Below are positions 30,240 through 40,545 of a stretch of DNA of 64,000 nt, one piece after another. The stretch comes from Certhia americana. Lineage: Eukaryota; Chordata; Aves; Passeriformes; Certhiidae. Both the position numbers and the translations under genes were made by a program. The DNA lies in assembly GCA_018697195.1 (NCBI GenBank), contig JAGMWU010000028.1, positions 6,836,409 through 6,900,408 on the forward strand, given 5' to 3'. The notes beneath the pieces are model-generated. The model was not told the DNA's origin and ran no database searches. It saw only the letters and a program-made list of their open reading frames with translations. Position 1 is the first letter of the stretch. Each line of letters starts with the position of its first letter.

Positions 30240-30445
30240 GCTGCCGTGACAAGTCATAACATATTTGGGAGCAGCTGCAGGCGGCGGGGAGATGCTTTGC
30301 CCTGTCCCCGCTCTCAGCCGAGGAATGTGGAGCAGACCTCTTCGACACCCGGGATTTCCGACGTGCCTGCTTGCTGGAGATTTGGGAAAGCGACAGCTGC
30401 TCACTCGAGATGGGGCTCCGCCTCCCCGTTCAGCACATCCGTGTC
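30240..30445. promoter_or_regulatory. candidate muscle enhancer upstream of MYOG
   Basis: Within about 90 bp lie a CArG-like ACATATTTGG, an E-box CAGCTG and a GGAATG (MCAT/TEAD) motif, about 3.5 kb upstream of the MYOG promoter. Short motifs occur by chance, so this is only a candidate. Confidence 0.25.
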
Positions 30446-32115
30446 TCATCCTGCTGGGGATTTGGGGTTCGTTTAGGGTCCAGCCCATGGGGAGCAATGG
30501 GGGATGATGCCCTGCTGTCTGTCCTGGCAGGGATGGGAGCAGTGGTGACAGCACCATCAGATAATCCCCTCCCTCACCCGTAAGTGCCAACTCGTCCAGT
30601 TTGAGTTGCCTGGTGGGCTGAGAGGGAGGTGAAGCAGGGCTGCTCCTGCAGCTCTTGTGCCCCCATAGGGCTCAGCACCCTTGGTGCCCCCTCACTGCCG
30701 TCAAGGTGTGTTTCCCCATCAGGAAATCAGGGATCATGATGGAGGTCTAAAATCTGTCTGGAGAACAGTTTTATTTTGTTTAATAACTGTCTTTGCAGGT
30801 TTGACCCGGGAGGGAGGTGAGGGATCCACAGAGATGTGCTGGTGACTGAGTAGCCCCCAGTCCACTGGATCCCAGTATGGGGACAATACTGCATGCCCCA
30901 ACATATCAAGCCACTGAGCCCAGTCCGTGAATTTCAGTGGGTGCCCTGCTGCAATCACCCTGTGTGCCCCTACCCACCAGGATCCCCTTTTGGGGACCAA
31001 ACCAGGTACCCTGATCCACAAGTCTGCTGGTTCCCAGTCCAGGCACCACACTGGGTGCCCTGACCTTCCTTTTTGCCCACACTGATCACGGGATTCTCTG
31101 TCCCACTACAGCACTAAACCTCCTGTGTTTCTGCCCCTCCATGGCCTCTCTTGGTCCATAACCCCATGACCTGGACATGACCCTTCCCCTTCACAGTCCC
31201 TAGCCCCAAATTACAGCTGGAGGAGGGATTCACCCAGCAGGATCCCCACTAATGAACCCCATGGTGGGTTTTCCCTTCTGGAGCCCCCCCTGCTGCCATG
31301 CCAGGGGTGTCCCCAGCTGCTCCAGTGGCATGCATGGTGGCACCAGCCAGAGGAGCAGGGGGGACTTGGGTTGTCAACAAGGGCTTATTTTCCCTGGAGT
31401 GGGACACTGCGGCGGGAGCAAGCTGCAGGACAGGTGGGTGTTCAGAGGAAGACCCATGAATGTGAGGGATTCAGCAGGGACATGTGGTGGCTGTTTGACC
31501 CCAAGAGGAGACAGCTGTCCAGGCAGGGGAAGGCATGAGGCCCGAGGACAGGACCTGGGGACAGCAGTGTTCCTCAGCAGGGACAGCCTTGAGATGGGAT
31601 GCCTGGAACCAGCAAGGAGGGTGGGGAGGGATCTGGGTGACTGCCCACCAGGTGTCCTGGGTGGGTGACCATCAGCTTGTCCCTGTGGTGGGCATGTTCC
31701 ATTCCCTCCATGGCCTGACTGGGGCTGATGCTGCAGGACCAAGGTCTGGTGAATAGAGGAAAAAGAAACTTGTGATGCTCATGCCTAGCTGTCAGGACAT
31801 AAACCAGTGACTCCTGTATTTTTCTGCTCTCACACCAAGTGACAGAAAATTTTGACACAAGGAAGGGTGACACCCACCCTCTTCTCCCCCTATGATGTAA
31901 CTCCCCCCATGGTAACTCAGAGAGACTGGGAGGGAGGGTTGTGATGATTTAGTGGCTTCAGTGTGGGATTCCCCAGAGGACAAGGGACAGCAGACTCCAC
32001 TCCTTGGCATGCCAGCAATGATGCCGGATGTGCCGGATCCAAGGGAGGGGCCCCCAGCCCTTCCAGAGGAGCCCCACCCTGAAAATTCCCCTGGCAGGGG
32101 CTGCGCTTTTCCGTG

Positions 32116-32140
32116 CCCCCCCCCCCCCCCCCCCCCCCCC
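32116..32140. repeat. 25-nt C homopolymer
   Basis: An uninterrupted C run, followed 9 nt later by a second C run, in GC-rich intergenic DNA. The true length is probably uncertain. Confidence 0.9.
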
Positions 32141-33410
32141 TCTGATTTCCCCCCTGTCCGGAGGCCGAGCCGCAGCAAACCCCGACCCCCACTCGCATTC
32201 CCAGCTGTCGCTGCTCCTGCACCGCTGCTGGCACCGCTCCGGGGGCTGGAGGAGAATCCCGGCCCGGGGCCGGGCAGAGCTGCACTCTATGCACTCAGGC
32301 CCGCCCGGGGATGTCCTGCTCCCAAAGAGCCGATAGAACTGGAGCACAGGCAGGGAGAGGAGAGCAGGGAGAATGAGAAGAGGTTGGGAGGGGTGATAAG
32401 GCCTGATGGGTTTTGATGTAGGGAATAGAAACGGGGCAGGTTTTTTTGGGGTGTTCCCCGTGCTCAGTTTCAGGGGTTCAAGCTTCTCCCAGCCCATCTC
32501 AGACACTGAGGAGACGCAAACCCTGGCTGCCGCCGAGGAAAAATGCCTTGAAAGGCAAATTTGCGGAGCCATGAGATTGTGACCGAGGATAAACCCTCCG
32601 TTGCTTGGTCAGGTCGCCCGAGGGTCCCATGGGACCAAGAAAGGTCTAGGTCTCCGGCTCCGTGCAGGAGGAACTGCAAGGAAGGAGGAGGGATGCGGGA
32701 GGGGATAAAGGAGGGATGGATGGCAGGAGGAATGCTGGAGCCATCAACCACTGCAGCTGGACGGGAGAGGGCACCAACAGCCCGGTTATCCACAGCCGAG
32801 TACGGATTTAGGGATGCACACCGCTAGTCGGAGCCCAAAAGCATCTGACCCCTTTGAATCCCCCTTCTTTAGGGGAAACCCGCCCTTCTCCCCGCAGGAT
32901 CCAGGGTAGGGGCCCTGGGGGCTGAGAATGGGGATCGGGATCTGGAAACCCGTGGGGTGTTCCTTTTGTATCCAGATCCAGTTTTCCAGCAGGGATAATC
33001 CCAGATATTTATTTCCAAGCCCCCCATGGGAGAAAATCTCGAGGTTTGTTTTTTCTCGCGGCGTAATGAACCCAACAGGTGTTTTTCCTGCCTGACGTCC
33101 GAAAATAGCTCCCAGGGTTCGGCTTCCTGCAGTTCCTGCTCCAGTCCCAGTTCCCTCATTCATCTCTTGGGCCAAAATATCCTAATCCGGGAAGTGGAGG
33201 CTCCAGGGAAGTGGGGGGTTTCCCCGGAAACACTTTCCTTTGCCTTTCCTACTCATTTGGGGATGAAATTGTCCTGGAGAAGGAAATTTTGGTCTCAGCT
33301 GTAGCAGACATATTTGCCCCCAAATCTGTTTTGGGGGGCAACTGGCTTTCATCCCATAGGGAGGGACAGGAGTGTGATTTGAGGTTTCTTCTCTATTTCT
33401 TCTGCAGCTG

Positions 33411-33472
33411 AAATAAAATAATAGCAACAATATTAATAATAAACAATCAATTAATAATTATTTAATACACCG
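33411..33472. repeat. AAT-rich simple repeat
   Basis: Interrupted AATAAT/TTAATAAT repeats, about 60 bp, between MYOG and ADORA1. Confidence 0.7.
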
Positions 33473-34229
33473 GTTTTGGTTTTTTTTTCCTATTTATTCT
33501 CTTTCTCCTCTGTCCCCACATGGGATGCTCTTTCCCAGTGCCCGTGTCCCATCTGGTCCCTTTGGCTCTATGAATTTAACTATTTTGGAAGTGCAATGGC
33601 TGGGCAGTGGCTCCTCAGCCACTGGAGTTCATGCTGGTCCCTGCCCTTTCAAGAGCACTTATTTAGGGATGTGAAACTGGGAGCCCCAATTGCCCCTGGG
33701 GCTGGGGAAGTCCCTTGTCCCCAGGAGGGGACCTTGGGCTTCTTTCCCAATTTCCCAGTTTCCAGTGTCTGGGTACCTTTTAATCCCAGGGGATCCCTAG
33801 AGGTGCAACATCCTGCTCCCCTATAGTATTTTGGGAAGGGTAAGCAGGCATGAGTGTCATGGGGACACATCGGGAGGCTGCTTCCTTGCTCCATCCCCAA
33901 GTGCCCAGCCCAGATGGAAGACATGGACATGGATGGCAAACTGCTCCGGCCAAGGCTGTTCGTGGAAAGGGCTGGTTCTGTGGTGAGGAGAGGAAATTTG
34001 GGGTTACTTCCTTCACAATGCCTGTCTTCTGCTCTTCAGCCCGGTGCTTTACCCAGCCTTTCCCAGAAAGAGAATGTGGTGCGCAGTGCCTGCAGTCCCC
34101 CTCGCCCCCCCCACCCCTGCTCCCCCAGAGCTCGGAGAAAATGCGGGGAATGTCAGCCCCCCAAAATTGCAGCCGTCCAGCTGACACCCCTTGGCCTGTG
34201 TAGCACTGATGGATTCCCCCTTTTTCCTC

Positions 34230-34660
34230 CTCTCCAACCTCCGGAGCCGAGCGGTACCACTGTGGCAGCAGGTCCGGGGCATCACCGAGTGACATCCCGG
34301 GAACAAATTCCTCCGGGGCTCCGCAGGGTGAGGCCGGGTGACCCCTGCTAGGCCCTGCCCCCAGATCCCCCAGTCTTCGGGAGGAGGGGGTGGAAAGGCA
34401 GCAGAAGCCTCCGTGTCCAACGGAGCTGATGCACTCAGAGCTCGTGGCAGGGACTTCGGGCCCCGCGTCCCCGAGGAAGGCGCCCAGCTGTGGGAACGTC
34501 TCCCTGATGGTCCCGGGGCTGCTGTGAGCACTGCGGAATGTCTTATGTCCCGCTGCAGCGTCACGGTCCTGGACAAGCCATTCCCCGGGGACCGGCTGGG
34601 ACGCTGCTTTCGCTGGCGCTCGGACTGCTCTAGCGGTGTTTGTGCTGCTCTAGGGCCACG
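34230..34660. promoter_or_regulatory. orphan CpG-rich patch
   Basis: CpG dinucleotides are dense (CCGGAGCCGAGCGG, CCCCGCGTCCCCGAGG, CGCTTTCGCTGGCGC-type runs) compared with flanks. It includes CAGCTG and GGAATG. It is not attached to a recognised gene; it could be a distal enhancer or an unannotated non-coding RNA promoter. Confidence 0.35.
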
Positions 34661-37600
34661 GGGGAAACGATTCCAGATGGAAGAGAAGTGGAACAGGGCA
34701 GGAGGCGGATCCCTGTGCTGATAAGGAATTTTCCACGTCTTCCATAGGAATCTGCAGGTTTAGGCATGTGGGAAGGGTTTGAACAGCTTTTCTTGCAACA
34801 CAGAGAACCTATCCAGTGAATTGCTGTCCTGAATTAATTTCTGAATATAAAAGAACTCGCCTTAAATTGGTTGGAAGGCAACAATTTGGGCAGCAGCAGG
34901 GTGCAGGGCTCAGAGGCTGCAGGAGCTAGGTGGAAGAAGAGCTTTTCTCTTGGAGGGTGGTGAGATGGTTACAGTCTGCAAGAGTCTGAGTGGGGGGAAA
35001 AGCTCCGTTACAGAACCCAAGAGCTGTAAGTGACAGCTGGAAGCTAAAAGCAGGGAATTTAAAAATAGAAATATGGGACAAAATGCTAAAGTGAGAGAGA
35101 TGGGCTTAGGGAGCAGCAACCATGATTTCTTTTTTGCCACCTCTTCCTCTTCACTCAGAGGCACTGATCCAGCTCAGCCCAGTCATCTTTGGACACTTCC
35201 CACTGTCACTGTCACTCCTTCATCCTGGTTTTCTCCTTCTCCCCAAATCCTCATTTTCCACAACCCCTATGGTGTCCCCAGGCTATCACAGCCCCAGGTC
35301 TGGGGGTGGCCCTGGGCTCTTCCAGCCACAAGACCCACTCAGCTCTGCAACCCCTATTTCCCCAGTATTTCCCCAAAGATCAATCAGAAAACGATTTTAC
35401 AGTCTCCAAGATCCATCAAGGGAAGTGGTTCCACTCCCCTCATTCAGCCCTTGTAGCAAATCGGAACTCACATTTTTCCTTTTACATTTTCGACCATTTT
35501 TCCTTTTACATTTTTTACCCTCACAGCCTTTTTTTTTCCTTTCCCGAGCAGTCACTGTTTCACGACAGTCTTTGTCCCAGAAGGATCTGTCGGCACTGCT
35601 GGGTACTCCAGAGCCCTCACAGCACCGGGCTCCCTGCTCCCTCCCCACAGCACAGCGGGGCTGGAGGGAGCAGGCACCGTCCTGCTCTTCCACGAGCTAC
35701 TGCAACTGAAACCAGAGGCCAAACAGCGCTGGGTTTGTTCCAGGGGTGGGCCTGGAGAGGGGACAAAGGGTTTGAACCGTCCTCGATACTGCTTGGCAGG
35801 GTTGAAAATGTTTAACCCCCTCGTGCCCCGCAGAGCTGGAGGAAAGCGGTGGCAGGAATAGCTCTTGGCCCTCAGCCTGGCTTGATAGCACACCCAGGGC
35901 TCCCTGGGGAATGAAATAACCCCGGAGTGGTGAGGAAGAGGCAGCAGTGCCGAGGCAAAGTGCCCGGATTGGGGTGTGGAGGCGGATCTTGGGACAGACC
36001 TCTACCCTACCCCGCTGCCCTGCCAGGTACAGTGCTGCCAGAGCTCCCTGGGCTCAGATCAGTTTTCTTTTCCACCCAGTGATGTATCAGCAGTTCCTCC
36101 CTGACAGGCAGCACAAAAGCCTGACAATATCCTGCTGTGCCAAGGCATCCAGCACAGTGACCCAGCTGCCTGTGGGCAACATCTGGCTAGCATCTGGCAG
36201 GGATCCAAGTGAGGCCTGACCCATTTGGCTACTGTGGGTATCAGCAGCATCATGGATGTGGCATCTACCCAGGCTAGAGGGAACTGGGGCACATCCTTGT
36301 GCCAGCACAGGGCTGAGGGATCACAGACACCTCCTGAGACTCAGTTTCTCCCTTGGCTCATGGGGCGGCACTGCCAGCCCCTTTCCCAACCTGCTCAGTG
36401 ACAGGGATGGGATATGCTCAGTGGGAACAGGCAGTCCACAGGGAGACAGCCTTTCCTTCATTCACTCTCTGGGATTTGTCCATTTAAATTATCTTCTGGG
36501 ATATTTTCTGTGCTGTGTCATTACTGCTGAGCTTCTACTGCCAAGTCCAGATGGGGATGTACCACTCTACAAAAGTCTGGGGTTCCTTGCTCCCCAGATG
36601 TCTTCCCAGGTCTGTGTATCCCATTAAATGGGAGAGAAACTGAGCACAAGTTACAGACCAGCCGTGTCCTGAGTGAGGTCCCCAGGGCTCTGTGTCACTG
36701 TCACAGAGTGATGGCCTTAGCACTATGGGGTGAGCATCTCACTAAAACATCTCAGCACAGTGGAGGCCTCCTTGGAAGAGCTCCGGGTTTTCTCTTTGTC
36801 TTCTGCTTCTTTCTTTGCCTTGTGCCATCCTGTGTGGACGAACTAGACTGTGGCACTCAGGGGGTAACTTGTACTAATTAATGTCTCTCAGAGCCATCAG
36901 CCCTCCAAGCACACATCCCTGTGCTGCTGGCACCAACCACACTCCTAATTAACTTTTCTAATTCAGAGGCCCCTTTTCATGACCAGAAGTGCTGTGGGAT
37001 GATCACCATGATGGAAGAGGTGGAGAAATCCTAAACTTCTCCTGCCTTGATCACTCAGAATGGCACCATGAAGCTGCTCTTGTGTAGGCAAACTGAGGCA
37101 GTAGGGGGAAACTCACACCCCAGAGAAAAGCTGAAGAAAGATAGGCAGAAATGAGTCCCCATGCCCTGACTTGTCTCCCTGGAAAAGCATTTCTTGGCTG
37201 CTGCCAAACCCTGGGGGTTCAGTCAGGGTTTGATCTCATCAGCTGGCCTTGACACGCCACAGCCTCGTTCTGCTGGCATCAAGCTAGACACCAACCGTCC
37301 CCTCCTGCCATGGTCTCAGGCTGCCCCTGTCCCCCAGCTCACGGGAGATAGTGCAGGAAGCCATATCATGTCCCCTGTTTGCCCCACTTCATCCATCTCT
37401 CCCTGTGTGCCAAGGCTATTTATCCATAGCAGCATCATCCAACACTTCGGGATCTTCACAACTCGTTGCAGCTCTCAGGACATTTTCTCCTTTAAAACCC
37501 CAGAAAGAGCCTGAATAACTTTCCCAGTGTTTGATGCTCACCAGAACATTTTTTTTTTCATGGGTTTTTAAGGAATCCCTGACACTCTTGGGTCACATCC

Positions 37601-38204
37601 CCAGCTTGGTGTCAGGAGAACAAACAGATGATCCCTGTCTATCACAAATGGGCTCTGTGCAACCACCTGTATCAGTCTGGTCGTCCAACCTCTGCAGCCT
37701 TTGCCCATGCCCAGGGACACTTTGCTTGGGCTGGTGAAAGAGCTCAGATCCCCTCTGGCAGGTTCACAGCCAGCAGCTTATTTTTGGCATAGCATGGGGA
37801 TTTTTAGGGGTGCTGCTAAAATTGAGCATTCATGGGCACAAATCCAGGGAGGGAGAACAAACTGCAAATCCACAAAGGAAAAGGAGTGGTTTTAATCTCT
37901 GTTTGGGAGATTTGCATACAATCAGGCCCAGCCCTGCCTGTGTTTGCTTCCGCATTGCACTCCCGTGAGGAACCTGCCGGTTTTCCTGCCCTGCTCCCAG
38001 CCAGAGGTTGATTGCAAGGACACTCGCCCTGGGAAGGTGGTGGGCGAGGGGTTTTGGGCTCTCTGGGAATGCCCTTTCCAATCTCAGTAGCCCATCCTGA
38101 GCACCCTATCCCACCCCCTACCTCTGGATTTAGGGGCTTGGCCATAGGGGGCATCACTTTTCCCTTCAGTGGGAGGAGGTGTGAGGAGATGCTGCGGGAT
38201 GCGA

Positions 38205-38276
38205 ATGCTCCATAAATAGCACTGTGTTTACAGGAGCCCGCGAGCCTCGGTTTATTTTTCTCTCTGCACAGCAAGT
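38205..38276 (+). promoter_or_regulatory. possible alternative ADORA1 promoter / 5' exon
   Basis: A TATA-like CATAAATA (about 38210-38217), then about 55 bp later a donor-like gcaa|gtaaat at 38275, about 1.9 kb upstream of the coding exon. Mammalian ADORA1 has two promoters with alternative 5' exons; whether this is one is a guess. Confidence 0.2.
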
Positions 38277-38979
38277 AAATCATTCAGACCAAATGAAACT
38301 TACCTCGCCCTGCTGCTGGCACAGCCCAATGCCCAGAGGTGGCACAATGCCACAGTCCCCAGACAGCCCTAGGAGTCTGGGACATCCACCTCTTTGCTGG
38401 CCACCTGCCCAAGGTGGAGAGCAGGCACCCCATGGGACAGCAGATGATGGAAAATCAGCCCTGGGCTGGGATGGTCCCAGCTGATCCCATCCCTGCTGGG
38501 ATGTGCAGGTTCTGATGAAGAGAGGGATGAGGGGCAGCCCCAAGGGGCAGATCTAAGGGTTGGGACATCTCTCATGAGGCAGAGCATAGCAGGGGACAAC
38601 TCTAGCCCCGAGTCTCACCAAAGGAGGGAGAAAGGACTGGGAAGGTGCAGATGGGGGACAGGAGAGACCCCTTGCTCCGTGTCTGAGGTCCTGTTCCTTG
38701 CAGCATTTGGATAAACCAGCTGCACTCCAGGGAAGTGATTTATGTAAGATGACCTTTGCAGATGCCTGGTGCACATCCGGGGGTCCCTGGAGGGATTGGG
38801 TTGTTCAGGTCCATCAGTGAGATCGAGTGCCCAGACCCATTTTCTCTGTACTGTCTGGCCCGGGGAGGGGAAGTTGGGGGTGACCTTATTCCCTGAAACT
38901 TCTCCTAGAACCTTAAAGAGTGCCTGGTCCAGTCTCAGCAGTAGCTAGGGGCCACCATTCCTCTGCACACCTTGTGTGG

Positions 38980-40050
38980 ACAGAACCTTTCCATGCCCCG
39001 GGGACACAGCCCCTCTCCAGCCCGGGGTGTGCAGTTCCGAGGATGAAGAGTGCTTTGGGGGTCTCACCCTCCGCCCACCCCAGCAGTGATTTTGGGTGAG
39101 GCAGTGCCAGCCAGAGCCCGGGTGAGCACCAGAGCTCCTTGGGGCCGTTCCGGTCTGACCTGAGGCCCCGACGCCGTCCCGGGGCACAGTCCCGAGCAGC
39201 ACCGGGCCGGGGCCGGGCCAGTTCCGCGCCCACCCCAGCTCAGGCTCTGCCTCCGTCCTCCCCTCCCCGCCCCGATCCTTGCTCACACCCGTCCTCAAAA
39301 ACCGGGTTTAGCGTTAAAACCGGAGCCCGACTCGTGTCATCCCCGTTGGAACTGGGACCGGCTCCGCTGCTCCCCGCGCTGTCGCCTGTCCCCGCTCCAG
39401 CCCGTCCTTCCGCCTCCACCCGGCCCGCTCCTGCCCCCTCCCCCGGTTCTTCCCGGTGCCGGCGAGCCCCGAATCGGGTCAGTCGCTCTTTAAAGGCTGG
39501 AAGGCGGCACCATGTGATGCTCCGGCTCCGGCGGGGAGGGGGCAGCGCCTGCGGGAGCCGAGCGGTGCCGGGCACCGGGGACCTAGCGCAGCCCGGTCCC
39601 CGCCGGCCGCAGGGTCCCCCCGGCCTCCCCCAGCATGAGCCCCACCTTGCCCTGAGGGGGGACAGCGCTGGCTCTCTGGGGGTGAGGGCATCCCAAAACA
39701 AGCACTGGGTTTGCAGGACAAGGTGAGAGGGGTCGGGGCCGGGAGCGGGCGGGCGGCGGCTGCTGGGGCTCGGGGCTCCGGCGGCTGCAGGAAGCTGCGC
39801 CGGGCAGGGAGGGGATGCAGTTGGGGACAGCGGGGGTCCCGCTGCAACTCCGTCGGCCCCGAAGGGCTCCAACAGAGGTCCCGGGGCGGCCCGAGGAGCG
39901 GGGGGCTCCGCCGCTCTCCCAGGACTGGCCGGCGGCTCCCGCTCCCTCTTCAGCGCCGGGAGCGATCGCGCTGCGGGATAGAGGTGGGTGCGGGATGGAA
40001 GTGGATGCAGGATGATCTCGGGGTGGGGGGAGGTGGGGCCCGGATCCCCG
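38980..40050 (+). promoter_or_regulatory. ADORA1: ADORA1 CpG-island promoter
   Basis: About 1 kb of strongly GC- and CpG-rich DNA directly upstream of the first coding exon, the highest CpG density in the window. It includes TTTAAA at 39489-39494 followed by a GC-rich start region. This is typical of a brain-expressed receptor promoter. Confidence 0.65.
39520..39722 (+). other. ADORA1: possible ADORA1 5' UTR exon
   Basis: The interval runs from about 25 bp after the TTTAAA box to a strong donor caag|gtgaga at 39723. Splicing to the acceptor at 40161-40162 would give a leader without changing the coding start. Both ends are inferred. Confidence 0.35.
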
Positions 40051-40162
40051 GAGGACGGCACAGACGGGAGAGTGGTTTTTCCCACCCCCTCGCACAGTCT
40101 CCATCCCGATCGCAGCTCAGTCAGCAATGCCACACTCTCACCGCCTCCCTGTGCATTTGCAG

Positions 40163-40204
40163 GTGACTGAGGAACCCCACGGGAGCAGGGTGGACCGGAG
40201 CATC
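40163..40204 (+). other. ADORA1: ADORA1 5' UTR, part in first coding exon
   Basis: 42 nt between a good acceptor (gtgcatttgcag) and the ATG at 40205. In-frame upstream codons exist, but [13 protein letters not shown] aligns with the receptor N-terminus of other species. Confidence 0.6.
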
Positions 40205-40545
40205 ATGGAACACCCCATCTCAGCCTTCCAGGCTGCCTACATCTCCATCGAAGTGCTCATTGCTTTGGTGTCCGTGCCGGGCAATATCCTGGTCATCTGG
40301 GCTGTGAAGATGAACCAGGCACTGCGGGATGCCACCTTCTGCTTCATCGTATCGTTGGCGGTGGCCGACGTGGCCGTGGGGGCTCTGGTCATCCCCCTGG
40401 CCATCATCATCAATATCGGACCCCAGACGGAGTTTTACACCTGTCTCATGGTGGCCTGTCCCGTCCTTATCCTCACGGAGAGCTCCATCCTGGCACTCCT
40501 GGCCATCGCCATGGATCGGTACCTGCGGGTGAAGATCCCTGTCAG
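40205..40545 (+). CDS. ADORA1: ADORA1 coding exon 1 (TM1-TM3)
   Basis: 341 nt, 113 codons plus two bases, ending gtcag|gtagga. It encodes the N-terminus through [10 protein letters not shown], i.e. TM1 to TM3 and the start of loop 2. Confidence 0.97.

Larger units (their letters stand above)
26863..39100. other. MYOG-ADORA1 intergenic region
   Basis: About 12 kb with no open frame I can connect to a known family, no RNA gene I recognise and, unlike the flanks, no clear CR1 copy. From left to right: unremarkable DNA to 29.3 kb; GC-rich patches at 29.4-29.6 and 30.2-30.45 kb with E-box and GGAATG motifs; a C homopolymer and GC-rich patch at 32.1-32.35 kb; an AAT repeat at 33.4 kb; an orphan CpG-rich patch at 34.2-34.7 kb; AT-richer unique DNA at 34.7-37.9 kb; and an octamer motif ATTTGCAT at 37910-37917 ahead of a TATA-like site near 38.2 kb. 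Confidence 0.7.

Noticed and set aside
31958..32572. 204-codon minus-strand open frame
   Set aside because: It crosses the 25-C homopolymer (poly-Gly) and has no recognisable family features.
39240..40133. 297-codon open frame on the minus strand
   Set aside because: It lies in the ADORA1 CpG island, where stop codons are scarce. The translation is Pro/Ala/Arg/Ser-rich without any domain, and it runs antisense to the promoter.
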